DNA of 64,000 nt from Streptomyces sp. HM190 (lineage in GTDB: Bacteria; Actinomycetota; Actinomycetes; Streptomycetales; Streptomycetaceae): contig NZ_CP047318.1 in the NCBI RefSeq assembly GCF_009857135.1, positions 2,294,001-2,358,000 on the forward strand, read 5' to 3'. Within the stretch, counting starts at the first letter, position 1; every line of letters begins with the position of its first letter. The notes under the pieces were generated by a model. The model saw nothing but the letters and a program-made list of their open reading frames with translations. It was not told the DNA's origin and did not search any database. Positions 9,309 through 17,412 of the stretch are shown here, in pieces. A program made the translations under genes and the position numbers.

Positions 9309-9339
9309 AGGGGCGCCCGGCTCGTCTCCGGGCGCCCCT
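9309..9339. terminator. Bidirectional terminator between convergent genes
   Basis: A 12-bp perfect stem (AGGGGCGCCCGG paired with CCGGGCGCCCCT) around the loop CTCGTCT lies between the FAD oxidoreductase and the convergent NsdA-type regulator. Confidence 0.85.
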
Positions 9340-9370
9340 GAACGTGCGGCTGGAACCTCCGCGCGCTTCT

Positions 9371-10810
9371 CTAGTGCAGGGCGGCCACCTTGTCCCGGTA
9401 GCCCCTCACCGGGGCGGCGTCCCGGTACGGCTCCAGGCGGCGCTCGAAGTCCCGGACGTACTCCACGGCGCGCACCGACCGCATCTCCGCGGCCTGCCCG
9501 GCGGCCTCCGCCCCCAACTGGCAGGCCTGGTCCAGCTCGCCGAGTCCGAGGCGGGCGGAAGCGAGCACCACCCGGCAGAAGAGGCGGCTGCGGGCGAAGG
9601 CGGGCGCCCTCAGCTGCAGCGACCGCTCGGCGTGCTGGGCGGCGGCGCGGTACTGCTGGAGGTCGCGGTGGCTGTGCCCGAACTCGTCGGCGAGCTGGGC
9701 CTCGTCGAAGAACCGCGCCCAGTAGGGGACCTCGTCGCCGGGACGGGCGGCCTCCAGGGCCCGCTCGGCGCGGACCAGCGCGGCGGTGGAGGCCCGTACC
9801 TCGCCGAGGACCGCGTGCCCGCGCGCCTCGACGGCGTGCAGCAGCGACTGCACGACCGGCGGCACGGCGGACCCGACGCCCTGCTGGGCGACGCGCGCGA
9901 GCTGCACGGCCTCCCGTCCGTGCCCCAGGTAGACCGCCTGACGGCTCATCGTGATGAGGACGTACGCCCCGTACGCCCGGTCGCCCGCCGCCTGCGCCAG
10001 GCGCAGCGCCTGCACGAAGTACCGCTGGGCGAGGCCGTGGGCTCCGATGTCGTACGAGGTCCAGCCGGCGAGGCGGGTGAGGTCGGCGGCGGCCGCGAAG
10101 AGCCGCCGGCCGACCTGTTCGCCGTAGGCGCCGCGCAGCATCGGCTCGGCCTCGTGCTCCAGGTAGCGCACGAGAGCCTGGCGGGCGTGGCCGCCGCCAT
10201 AGGCGTTGTCGAGGGCGCGGAAGAGTTCGCCGACCGAGCGGAGGGCGGCGATGTCCCCGGGGGTGACCTTCTGGCCGGGGCCGCGCTCGGTCTGGGTGCG
10301 CTGCCGGGGGACGGCGGGGCGGCCCTGCGGGGGGACGCGGGTGGCGGCCGGGTCGCCCCGGCCCACCCGGTCGTCGGCGCGGCCGATCAGCCAGTCCCGG
10401 CTGGGGACGACGAGTCCGGCCGGGGTGAACGCGATCTTGCGCAGTTCGGCGTGGCTGCCGGAGTCCTTGCGCCACAGACCGCTGACGATGTCGATGGCCT
10501 CCTCGGGGGTCGCGGCGAACTCCAGCCCCGCGTACACGGGGGCGCAGGCGTCGAGACCGAGGTCCTGTGCGGTGAGCCTGCGGCCCAGGCGGCGGGTGAA
10601 CACCTCGGCGATGAGCGCGGGCGTGGTGCCCCTCGGCTGCTGGCCTCGCAGCCAGCGGGTGACCGACGTCTTGTCGTATCTGAGATCGAGGCCGTGTTCG
10701 AGACCGAGCTGGTCCACACGACGCGCTAGTCCCGCGTTGGAGAACCCCGCTTCTGCGATGAGGGCGGCGAGCTGGCGGTTGGGGGTGCGCTGCGCGGGTC
10801 GTTCCGTCAT
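9371..10810 (-). CDS. NsdA-type regulator with HTH-like N-terminus and TPR-like repeats
   Basis: A 479-residue protein. The N-terminus (NRQLAALIAEAGFSNAGLARR ... KTSVTRWLRGQQPRGTTPALIAEVFTRRLGR) is an XRE-like DNA-binding region, and the remainder is a helical, Ala-rich TPR-like array (ALRLAQAAGDRAYGAYVLITM, ERSLQLRAPAFARSRLF). This is the architecture of the Streptomyces NsdA/NsdB family of developmental and antibiotic repressors; I assign the family, not orthology to nsdA. The start is ATG 10810 with GGAG 12 bases upstream. The open frame runs a further 45 codons upstream, but that stretch is promoter-like. It diverges from lipB. Confidence 0.8.
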   Translation of the reverse strand: MTERPAQRTPNRQLAALIAEAGFSNAGLARRVDQLGLEHGLDLRYDKTSVTRWLRGQQPRGTTPALIAEVFTRRLGRRLTAQDLGLDACAPVYAGLEFAATPEEAIDIVSGLWRKDSGSHAELRKIAFTPAGLVVPSRDWLIGRADDRVGRGDPAATRVPPQGRPAVPRQRTQTERGPGQKVTPGDIAALRSVGELFRALDNAYGGGHARQALVRYLEHEAEPMLRGAYGEQVGRRLFAAAADLTRLAGWTSYDIGAHGLAQRYFVQALRLAQAAGDRAYGAYVLITMSRQAVYLGHGREAVQLARVAQQGVGSAVPPVVQSLLHAVEARGHAVLGEVRASTAALVRAERALEAARPGDEVPYWARFFDEAQLADEFGHSHRDLQQYRAAAQHAERSLQLRAPAFARSRLFCRVVLASARLGLGELDQACQLGAEAAGQAAEMRSVRAVEYVRDFERRLEPYRDAAPVRGYRDKVAALH

Positions 10811-11143
10811 CTGCGGTGCGGTCTCCTGCCTTCCGGGTGTCGGCGCGGTGCCCGGATTGCCTGGTGAGAAGCCTTTGCGGCCTTGTGAACGGCGTGAATG
10901 TAGCGGAGAGTAAGCACTCGATCGCACACTTCCGCGTCGGTTCATCCGATCGTGTGAGGATTGGCCGCATGGGCTGACGGTCCGGGTTCGCGGTGTACGC
11001 CGGCGGTCCGTCCCGTACGCCGGTGGAACGGCCGTCGAACATCACGCGGTCCTACGGTCGTACAGTGGCGTGGGCGCGTCACGCGCCTGACAGAGCTATC
11101 GCGGTACCGCCGCACGGCCGTACCGCCGAGGGAGGCGCTTGCC
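10811..11143. other. Intergenic region between divergent NsdA-type gene and lipB
   Basis: A 333-bp gap holding the divergent promoters of the regulator and lipB. It has a relatively AT-rich patch around 10890-10930 (GTGAATGTAGCGGAGAGTAAGCACTCG), a reasonable place for the regulator promoter. I see no further gene or strong hairpin in it. Confidence 0.5.
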
Positions 11144-11935
11144 GTGAGTGGGTTGCGGTTCGTCCGCATGGGGTTCGGCACGGAGGCAGTCGAGTACCAG
11201 GAGGCATGGGACGAGCAGCGCCGGGTGCACGCGGCGCGCTTCGTCGACGAGGTCCCCGACACCGTGCTGCTCCTGGAGCACCCGCCCGTCTACACGGCCG
11301 GCCGGCGCACGGCCGACAACGAACGCCCCCTGGACGGCACACCCGTCATCGACGTGGACCGCGGCGGCAAGATCACCTGGCACGGACCGGGCCAGCTGGT
11401 CGGGTACCCGATCCAGAAGCTGCCGCGCCCGGTGGACGTCGTCGCCCATGTGCGCCGCCTGGAGGAGGCCCTGATCCGCACGTGCGCCGAGTTCGGCGTG
11501 GAGACGACGCGGGTGGAGGGCCGCAGCGGGGTGTGGGTGCTGGGCGACCCGGTCGAGCAGCGGCTCGGCGGCCTCTCCCTGGACCTCGACCCCCGGATGC
11601 ACGACGACGAGTTCGACCCCCGGCTGAACGGTCCCGAGTACGCGCCCTCCAACGCGGGGCAGCGGCGCGAGGACCGCAAGATCGCGGCGATCGGGATCCG
11701 GGTGGCGAAGGGCGTGACGATGCACGGCTTCGCACTCAACGTGAACCCCGACAACCGCTGGTTCGACCGGATCATCCCCTGCGGGATCCGGGACGCGGGC
11801 GTCGCGTCCCTCGCGACGGAGCTGGGCCGGGACATCACCATCGCCGAGGTCCTCCCCGTCGTCGAGAGGCACCTGCGCGACGTCCTGGAGAACGCGGACC
11901 TCAGACCGAGGGCCGTGGAACGCGCGTCGGCGTGA
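11144..11935 (+). CDS. lipB: Octanoyltransferase LipB
   Basis: A 263-residue enzyme that transfers octanoyl from acyl carrier protein to lipoyl domains, the first step of lipoate assembly. Conserved blocks are [14 protein letters not shown] (43-55), [18 protein letters not shown] (73-90), the catalytic Lys in [10 protein letters not shown] (K179) and the acyl-accepting Cys in IIPCGIRD (C213). The start is GTG 11144 with GAGGGAGG upstream. Between the RSGVWV strand and K179 there is an extra segment, about residues 133-177 ([17 protein letters not shown]...), making it longer than E. coli LipB. It precedes lipA by 143 bp. Confidence 0.95.
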   Translation: MSGLRFVRMGFGTEAVEYQEAWDEQRRVHAARFVDEVPDTVLLLEHPPVYTAGRRTADNERPLDGTPVIDVDRGGKITWHGPGQLVGYPIQKLPRPVDVVAHVRRLEEALIRTCAEFGVETTRVEGRSGVWVLGDPVEQRLGGLSLDLDPRMHDDEFDPRLNGPEYAPSNAGQRREDRKIAAIGIRVAKGVTMHGFALNVNPDNRWFDRIIPCGIRDAGVASLATELGRDITIAEVLPVVERHLRDVLENADLRPRAVERASA

Positions 11936-12078
11936 GGTCCGGGCGGGCCGCGGGCCCGCCGCCGGCGGGACGCCCGGGGAATGCGACCCGAGAGCCGAAG
12001 GTTGCCCACCTCGGGAAGCGACAACCGCACGGGCGTACCCTGGGGTGCGCCGAAGAATCGAAGCTACAGGGAGCCGAT

Positions 12079-13044
12079 GTGTCCGCAGTCTCACCCGACG
12101 GACGCAAGATGCTGCGCCTGGAGGTCCGCAACAGCCAGACCCCCATCGAGCGCAAGCCCGAGTGGATCAAGACCCGGGCGAAAATGGGTCCCGAGTACAC
12201 CGCGATGCAGAAGCTCGTGAAGAGCGAGGGCCTGCACACGGTCTGCCAGGAAGCCGGCTGTCCCAACATCTACGAGTGCTGGGAGGACCGCGAGGCGACC
12301 TTCCTCATCGGCGGCGACCAGTGCACCCGGCGCTGCGACTTCTGCCAGATCGACACCGGCAAGCCCGAGGCTCTCGACCGTGACGAGCCCCGCCGCGTCG
12401 GCGAGTCCGTGGTCACCATGGACCTGAACTACGCCACCATCACCGGCGTCGCCCGCGACGACCTCCCCGACGGCGGCGCCTGGCTGTACGCCGAGACGGT
12501 CCGCCAGATCCACCAGCAGACCGCCGGCCGCGAGGGCGGTCACACCAAGGTCGAGCTGCTCGCCCCGGACTTCAACGCCGTACCGGAGCTCCTGGAGGAG
12601 GTCTTCGCCTCCCGCCCCGAGGTCTTCGCGCACAACGTCGAGACCGTCCCCCGCATCTTCAAGCGCATCCGCCCGGGCTTCCGCTACGAGCGCTCCCTGA
12701 AGGTCATCACCGAGGCCCGCGACTACGGCCTGGTCACCAAGTCCAACCTGATCCTCGGCATGGGCGAGACCCGCGAGGAGGTCAGCGAGGCGCTCAAGCA
12801 GCTGCACGACGCGGGCTGCGAGCTGGTGACCATCACCCAGTACCTGCGGCCGAGTGTCCGGCACCACCCCGTGGAGCGCTGGGTGAAGCCGCACGAGTTC
12901 GTGGAGCTGAAGGAGGAGGCCGAGGAGATCGGCTTCTCCGGCGTGATGTCCGGCCCGCTGGTGCGCTCCTCGTACCGCGCCGGCCGGCTGTACCGGATGG
13001 CGGTCGAGAAGCGCGGCACCTACGTCGCCTCGCAGGCCGTCTGA
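12079..13044 (+). CDS. lipA: Lipoyl synthase LipA (radical SAM)
   Basis: A 321-residue radical-SAM enzyme that inserts two sulfur atoms into protein-bound octanoyl groups. Both [4Fe-4S] motifs are visible: the auxiliary cluster [12 protein letters not shown] (C56, C61, C67) and the radical-SAM cluster CTRRCDFC (C82, C86, C89). The auxiliary-cluster Ser lies in the C-terminal RSSYRAG. The start is GTG 12079 with AGGGAG 5 bases upstream; the long open frame upstream in the same register is the antisense-like shadow of lipB. The gene follows lipB on the same strand and serves the same pathway. Confidence 0.97.
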   Translation: MSAVSPDGRKMLRLEVRNSQTPIERKPEWIKTRAKMGPEYTAMQKLVKSEGLHTVCQEAGCPNIYECWEDREATFLIGGDQCTRRCDFCQIDTGKPEALDRDEPRRVGESVVTMDLNYATITGVARDDLPDGGAWLYAETVRQIHQQTAGREGGHTKVELLAPDFNAVPELLEEVFASRPEVFAHNVETVPRIFKRIRPGFRYERSLKVITEARDYGLVTKSNLILGMGETREEVSEALKQLHDAGCELVTITQYLRPSVRHHPVERWVKPHEFVELKEEAEEIGFSGVMSGPLVRSSYRAGRLYRMAVEKRGTYVASQAV

Positions 13045-13064
13045 CCGCCCCCTCCCCCGGCTCC

Positions 13065-13084
13065 GGGGCCCGGCTCCGGGCCCC
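13065..13084 (+). terminator. Possible lipA terminator
   Basis: GGGGCCCGG and CCGGGCCCC form a compact hairpin 20 bp after the lipA stop. There is no T-run, as is usual for high-GC actinobacteria. Confidence 0.45.
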
Positions 13085-13289
13085 CCGAGGCGTTTCCCGG
13101 CGGCCGGGCGGCGGGACGTGTGCGGCCAGTCGAGTGGCACGCAGTGCCAGGCAAACGTGTGAACCTGAGCACAAGAACCTACTGGCTGGTAATGGCCAGT
13201 TGCCCGCGGTCCTGACCGTTCTCCCAGTTGGGGGCACTGTCGGGGCCGCGTTGAGGTTTGAATGCCGCCAATCCAGGCTTCATGGGCGT

Positions 13290-13318
13290 TTGACCGGTCG
13301 GTCACGCCCTGGTAACAC
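13290..13318 (+). promoter_or_regulatory. Candidate promoter for the small conserved gene
   Basis: TTGACC (13290-13295) and TAACAC (13313-13318) are separated by 17 bp, about 70 bp before the ATG. In the same 346-bp gap (13045-13390) the palindrome ACTGGC-N8-GCCAGT lies at 13181-13200. Nothing else is evident in that gap. Confidence 0.35.
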
Positions 13319-13390
13319 CAATCAGTGACCCTGGTTTCACACCCGGTACAGCCCCAGCCAGCACACCGATCCCTTAGGGGGAACCTCATC

Positions 13391-13594
13391 ATGCAGGCCG
13401 CGCCCGTTCGCGCCACGGCGATCCCGTCGTTCACCGATGCACTCCGTGCCGTCGAGTCGCTGCTCCTCAGTGGCGGCCAGCGCACCGCCCGCCGCAACGC
13501 CTGGACCTCCGTCCTGGAGGACCGCCGCCGCGCCAAGGACCGCGTCGAGGCCGAGCGCGTCCTCGAAGCCGCCGTCTCCACGCGCACCTCCTGA
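13391..13594 (+). CDS. Small conserved Streptomyces protein (67 aa)
   Basis: A 67-residue basic protein, MQAAPVRATAIPSFTDALRA..., mostly helical and ending RVEAERVLEAAVSTRTS. I recall a similarly placed small gene between lipA and glnA in other Streptomyces; its function is unknown. The ATG has an AGGGGGAA Shine-Dalgarno sequence 7 bases upstream, which fixes the start; an in-frame GTG at 13325 lacks one. The stop codon lies inside the first copy of a 32-bp tandem duplication. Confidence 0.8.
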   Translation: MQAAPVRATAIPSFTDALRAVESLLLSGGQRTARRNAWTSVLEDRRRAKDRVEAERVLEAAVSTRTS

Positions 13595-13648
13595 CACACG
13601 GCACGAGGCACCACCGCACCTCCTGGCACACGGCACGAGGCACCACCC
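13585..13648. repeat. 32-bp tandem duplication at the 3' end of the small gene
   Basis: Two copies, 13585-13616 and 13617-13648, differ at only two positions. Copy 1 contains the TGA stop of the upstream gene; copy 2 has TGG at the same place. The rest of the 318-bp gap to 13912 is rich in GGCACCACC-like words and shows no gene. Confidence 0.8.
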
Positions 13649-13912
13649 GCGCAAGGCGCCGTCCCGGCCACCCACGGGCCCGTGAGCGGGGTACGAGCCG
13701 ACCCACCGGAAGGCTCGGCCGCAATCCGCACCACGGCCGCTCAGGCACCGCACCGTGGCCGTACGGCACGACCCAGGCACCACCCAGCATCACCCGGGCA
13801 CCACCGAGGCACCGCCGCCGCCCGGCGCCGCTCCCCCCGCGTCGTCGCCGGTCACCGGACCCCACCGGCACCGCCGTCGTCCTCGCTTTCCCGGACACGT
13901 AGACTTCGTGCC

Positions 13913-14611
13913 ATGGCGAGGAAGGAACCCGCAGCGGACGCTGCGAACCCCGGGCGACTCAAGCAGATCGCTCTGACGTACAAGATGACCCGCAGGGCCG
14001 ACAAAAAGATCGGTCTTGTACTCGCGGCTGTCGGAATCATCACCTTCGGTGTCTTCCTCGCGATCGGTTTCTTGATCGGTCACCCCATCTATCTCGGCAT
14101 CCTGGGCTTCCTGCTCGCCTTCCTCGCGACGGCGATCGTCTTCGGACGCCGGGCCGAGCGGGCCGCGTTCGGGCAGATGGAGGGCCAGCCGGGTGCCGCC
14201 GCCGCGGTGCTGGACAACGTGGGCCGAGGCTGGACGACCACCCCGGCGGTCGCGATGAACCGCAACCAGGACGTGGTCCACCGGGCCGTCGGCAAGGCCG
14301 GCATCGTCCTGGTCGCCGAGGGCAACCCGAACCGGGTGAAGAGCCTGCTGGCCGCCGAGAAGAGGAAGATGGCCCGGATCGTGGTGGACGTGCCGGTGCA
14401 CGACCTGATCGTCGGCACCGGCGAGGGCCAGGTCGAGCTGAAGAAGCTGCGCACGACCATGCTGAAGCTGCCCCGCGTCCTGTCCGGCCCCCAGGTGACC
14501 GCGACCAACGACCGGCTGCGCGCCATGGGCGACCTGATGAGCAACATGCCGCTCCCCAAGGGGCCGATGCCCAAGGGCATGCGGATGCCGCGCGGCGGGA
14601 AGATGCGCTGA
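13913..14611 (+). CDS. DUF4191 membrane protein
   Basis: A 232-residue protein with a basic N-terminus (MARKEPAADAANPGRLKQIALTYKMTRRADKKI), two membrane helices at about residues 40-85 (LVLAAVGIITFGVFLAIGFLI and IYLGILGFLLAFLATAIVF) and a cytoplasmic domain ending in a Met/Lys/Pro-rich tail (MPLPKGPMPKGMRMPRGGKM). This matches the actinobacterial DUF4191 family, of unknown function, commonly found beside lipA and glnA. TAGACT at 13900-13905 lies 7 bases before the ATG, so translation is probably leaderless and the start is well supported; upstream in-frame codons are repeat sequence. Confidence 0.88.
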   Translation: MARKEPAADAANPGRLKQIALTYKMTRRADKKIGLVLAAVGIITFGVFLAIGFLIGHPIYLGILGFLLAFLATAIVFGRRAERAAFGQMEGQPGAAAAVLDNVGRGWTTTPAVAMNRNQDVVHRAVGKAGIVLVAEGNPNRVKSLLAAEKRKMARIVVDVPVHDLIVGTGEGQVELKKLRTTMLKLPRVLSGPQVTATNDRLRAMGDLMSNMPLPKGPMPKGMRMPRGGKMR

Positions 14612-14646
14612 CCGCCCCCGGCTGACACCGCTCTCCTCGTACGACG

Positions 14647-14680
14647 AAGGGGGCGCCCGGATTACTCCGGGCGCCCCCTT
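14647..14680. terminator. Strong terminator after the DUF4191 gene
   Basis: A perfect 15-bp inverted repeat (AAGGGGGCGCCCGGA) with a 4-base loop, between the DUF4191 gene and the convergent RDD gene, so it may serve both. Confidence 0.9.
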
Positions 14681-14697
14681 CTCGTGTCTCGTGCGTG

Positions 14698-14765
14698 TCG
14701 CGTTCTCGTGCGGGTCGTCTTCTCGTGCGGATCGTCTTCCCGTGCGGATCGTCTTCCCGTGCGGA
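14698..14765. repeat. 17-bp tandem repeat, four units
   Basis: Units of TCGTCTTCCCGTGCGGA at 14715-14731 (one change), 14732-14748 and 14749-14765, preceded by a degenerate unit at 14698-14714. The array ends 3 bp before the stop codon of the RDD gene. Confidence 0.85.
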
Positions 14766-14768
14766 TCG

Positions 14769-15266
14769 TCAGATCCGCACCTCCACGGTCCGCGCCAGGC
14801 GGTCGTGGAGGCCGCGGCCGTCGCGGTCCCAGACGAGGGCGGGGATGGCGAGGCAGAGCAGGACGCTGCGGACGAGGGCGCGCCAGGGGTTCACCGTGCC
14901 GGTGTCCTGGGCGATCACCCGGAGGCCGAAGAGTCGCTTGCCGGGGGTGAAGCCCACCGTGCCGAGAGTGAGGACGTGGAGCAGGAAGAAGATGAGCAGG
15001 GCCCAGTTGCTGGTGGCCTGGTCGTAGCCGTCGGTGATCAGGCCGTATGCGATCAAGAGGCAGAGTCCCCAGTCGACGGCGAGGGCCCCCAGACGGCGGC
15101 CCGGGCGGGCGATGGAGCCCGGCCCCTGCTCCGGCAGACCGAGCTGCTCGCCCCGGTATCCGAAGTCGACACCCGCGTCCTCGGCGGCGGCGCGAGGGCC
15201 GGACAGCCACGATCCGATTGCTTGCCTCTTGTCCACCCGAACACCGTACTGCGACCGTTCTGCCAT
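14769..15266 (-). CDS. RDD-family membrane protein
   Basis: A 165-residue RDD protein: [25 protein letters not shown] contains the R...DD-type N-terminal helix, followed by a second helix ([30 protein letters not shown]) with the conserved [11 protein letters not shown], and [36 protein letters not shown]. The family is proposed to include transporters; the function here is unknown. The start is ATG 15266. It diverges from glnA and ends in the 17-bp repeat array. Confidence 0.88.
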   Translation of the reverse strand: MAERSQYGVRVDKRQAIGSWLSGPRAAAEDAGVDFGYRGEQLGLPEQGPGSIARPGRRLGALAVDWGLCLLIAYGLITDGYDQATSNWALLIFFLLHVLTLGTVGFTPGKRLFGLRVIAQDTGTVNPWRALVRSVLLCLAIPALVWDRDGRGLHDRLARTVEVRI

Positions 15267-15299
15267 TCGGACAGGTGGGGTCAGGTAGGGGATGTCCGG

Positions 15300-15337
15300 T
15301 TAACTTGTGCGAAACAAACGGGTCACGTACGAGAAAT
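15300..15337 (+). promoter_or_regulatory. GlnR-binding site of glnA
   Basis: Four half-sites with exact 6-bp spacers: TTAAC (15300-15304), GAAAC (15311-15315), GTCAC (15322-15326), GAAAT (15333-15337). This matches the Streptomyces GlnR consensus gTnAC-n6-GaAAc repeated twice. It overlaps the -35 region of the promoter, consistent with nitrogen-dependent control of glnA. Confidence 0.88.
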
Positions 15338-15353
15338 CACCCGTCCTTAGGGT
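15325..15353 (+). promoter_or_regulatory. glnA promoter -10 region
   Basis: TAGGGT at 15348-15353 fits a -10 element; the 17-bp spaced -35 position (ACGTAC, 15325-15330) is poor and lies within the GlnR box, as expected of an activator-dependent promoter. Transcription would start near 15360, leaving a leader of about 75 nt. Confidence 0.5.
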
Positions 15354-15433
15354 CGAGTGCAGCGTGTGCCACCGCACTGGCCGCACGAACGAACTACCAC
15401 CCCGGCGGCACGGTCGGGAGTAGGAGGAGCTGG

Positions 15434-16843
15434 ATGTTCCAGAACGCCGACGAGGCCAAGAAGTTCATCGCGGACGAGGACGTCAAGTTCATCGACGTCC
15501 GCTTCTGCGACCTGCCGGGTGTGATGCAGCACTTCACGGTGCCGGCGGAGGCCTTCGACCCGGCCGAGGAGCTGGCCTTCGACGGCTCCTCGATCCGCGG
15601 CTTCCAGGCCATCCACGAGTCCGACATGGCGCTGCGTGCCGACCTGTCCACCGCGCGCGTGGACCCCTTCCGCCGCGACAAGACGGTCAACATCAACTTC
15701 TTCATCCACGACCCGATCACGGGCGAGCAGTACTCCCGTGACCCGCGGAACGTGGCGAAGAAGGCGGAGGCGTACCTGGCGTCCACCGGTATCGCCGACA
15801 CCGCGTACTTCGGTCCCGAGGCCGAGTTCTACGTCTTCGACAGCGTGCGTTTCGCCACCTCGGCGAACGAGTCCTTCTACCACATCGACTCCGAGGCGGG
15901 CGCCTGGAACACCGGTGCGCTGGAGGACAACCGCGGTTACAAGGTCCGCTACAAGGGCGGTTACTTCCCGGTCCCGCCGGTCGACCACTTCGCCGACCTG
16001 CGTGCCGAGATCTCCCTGGAGCTGGAGCGGGCCGGCCTCCAGGTCGAGCGCCAGCACCACGAGGTGGGCACCGCCGGCCAGGCCGAGATCAACTACAAGT
16101 TCAACACGCTGCTCGCCGCGGCCGACGACCTCCAGCTCTTCAAGTACATCGTGAAGAACGTGGCGTGGAAGAACGGCAAGACCGCGACCTTCATGCCGAA
16201 GCCGATCTTCGGTGACAACGGCTCGGGCATGCACGTCCACCAGTCGCTGTGGAGCGGCGGCCAGCCGCTGTTCTACGACGAGGCCGGTTACGCGGGCCTG
16301 TCGGACACCGCCCGCTACTACATCGGCGGCATCCTCAAGCACGCCCCGTCGCTGCTGGCCTTCACCAACCCGACGGTGAACTCGTACCACCGTCTGGTGC
16401 CGGGCTTCGAGGCCCCGGTCAACCTGGTGTACTCGCAGCGCAACCGCTCCGCGGCCATGCGTATCCCGATCACGGGTTCGAACCCGAAGGCCAAGCGCGT
16501 CGAGTTCCGCGCGCCCGACGCCTCCGGCAACCCGTACCTGGCCTTCTCGGCGCTGCTGCTGGCGGGCCTGGACGGCATCAAGAACAAGATCGAGCCGGCC
16601 GAGCCGATCGACAAGGACCTGTACGAGCTGGCTCCCGAGGAGCACGCGAACGTCGCGCAGGTCCCGACCTCCCTCGGCGCGGTCCTGGACCGCCTGGAGT
16701 CCGACCACGAGTTCCTCCTCCAGGGTGACGTCTTCACCCCGGACCTGATCGAGACGTGGATCGACTTCAAGCGCGCGAACGAGATCGCCCCGCTGCAGCT
16801 GCGTCCGCACCCGCACGAGTTCGAGCTGTACTTCGACGTGTGA
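15434..16843 (+). CDS. glnA: Glutamine synthetase type I-beta GlnA
   Basis: A 469-residue dodecameric-type glutamine synthetase making glutamine from glutamate, ammonia and ATP. Visible signatures: [10 protein letters not shown] (50-59), the ATP/metal motif [10 protein letters not shown], the glutamate-binding NRSAAMRIP, and the adenylylation loop [10 protein letters not shown] with Tyr397, the target of GlnE encoded at 56945-59947. The start is ATG 15434 with TAGGAGGAG upstream; open codons before it belong to the GlnR leader. A 20-bp hairpin terminates it, so it is monocistronic. Confidence 0.98.
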   Translation: MFQNADEAKKFIADEDVKFIDVRFCDLPGVMQHFTVPAEAFDPAEELAFDGSSIRGFQAIHESDMALRADLSTARVDPFRRDKTVNINFFIHDPITGEQYSRDPRNVAKKAEAYLASTGIADTAYFGPEAEFYVFDSVRFATSANESFYHIDSEAGAWNTGALEDNRGYKVRYKGGYFPVPPVDHFADLRAEISLELERAGLQVERQHHEVGTAGQAEINYKFNTLLAAADDLQLFKYIVKNVAWKNGKTATFMPKPIFGDNGSGMHVHQSLWSGGQPLFYDEAGYAGLSDTARYYIGGILKHAPSLLAFTNPTVNSYHRLVPGFEAPVNLVYSQRNRSAAMRIPITGSNPKAKRVEFRAPDASGNPYLAFSALLLAGLDGIKNKIEPAEPIDKDLYELAPEEHANVAQVPTSLGAVLDRLESDHEFLLQGDVFTPDLIETWIDFKRANEIAPLQLRPHPHEFELYFDV

Positions 16844-16850
16844 TCCGTGG

Positions 16851-16892
16851 AACGGGTGTGGCCCCCCTGCGTGCAGGGGGGCCACACCCGTT
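16851..16892. terminator. glnA terminator
   Basis: A 20-bp perfect inverted repeat beginning AACGGGTGTGGCCCCCCTGC, 7 bp after the glnA stop and shared with the convergent HxlR-like gene. Confidence 0.93.
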
Positions 16893-16931
16893 TCGAGTGC
16901 CGGGCGCGGTTCCCGGTGGTGTCGGGGGCGC

Positions 16932-17315
16932 TCAGAGGTGGTCCTCGGCCCAGACCAGCAGGCCGGCCAACGGGATGACGAGGGCCTTGCCTGCCTCGTC
17001 GAGGGCGTACCGGCCCCCGTGTGAGGCGTCCGTCGCCGGGATCCGTTTCACCAGGCCCGCGGCGATCAGGTCGTGGAGACGTATCGCCAGCTCGACGTCG
17101 CTGATCCCCCGGAGGCGGTTGCGCAACTGCGCGGAATCCGATGGTCCCTGGCCCAGCACGGCGACGATCAGTCCGGCTCCGGGTGGACCGAGCAGGTCGA
17201 AGGCCCTGCTCAGAGCAAGCACCCCCTCGCGTCGCCGCGCGGAGGCGAGCGAGCGCCGGTCGACGGGCAGGTGAACGGGCTGGTCGACGGTTCGGTCCGG
17301 CGGGGAGATGCTCAT
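16932..17315 (-). CDS. HxlR/MarR-like winged-helix regulator
   Basis: A 127-residue DNA-binding protein. ALSRAFDLLGPPGAGLIVAVL, then SAQLRNRLRGISDVELAIRLHDLIAAGLVKRI and a wing GGRYALDEAGKAL, fit the HxlR-type winged helix. The start is ATG 17315 with GAAAGGA upstream. It lies 97 bp downstream of the MFS exporter on the same strand and so is probably the second gene of that operon. HxlR proteins usually sense thiols, quinones or aldehydes; no Cys near the N-terminus is present, so redox sensing is not indicated. Confidence 0.78.
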   Translation of the reverse strand: MSISPPDRTVDQPVHLPVDRRSLASARRREGVLALSRAFDLLGPPGAGLIVAVLGQGPSDSAQLRNRLRGISDVELAIRLHDLIAAGLVKRIPATDASHGGRYALDEAGKALVIPLAGLLVWAEDHL

Positions 17316-17412
17316 TGCGGCGTCCTTTCGGGTTCGGCTGCGGGTCCGGGGGCTTCCGGCGGCGTGCGGTGGGTGAGGCGGCTCGGCGGCTCGCGCGTCC
17401 GGAGGGGGAGAG

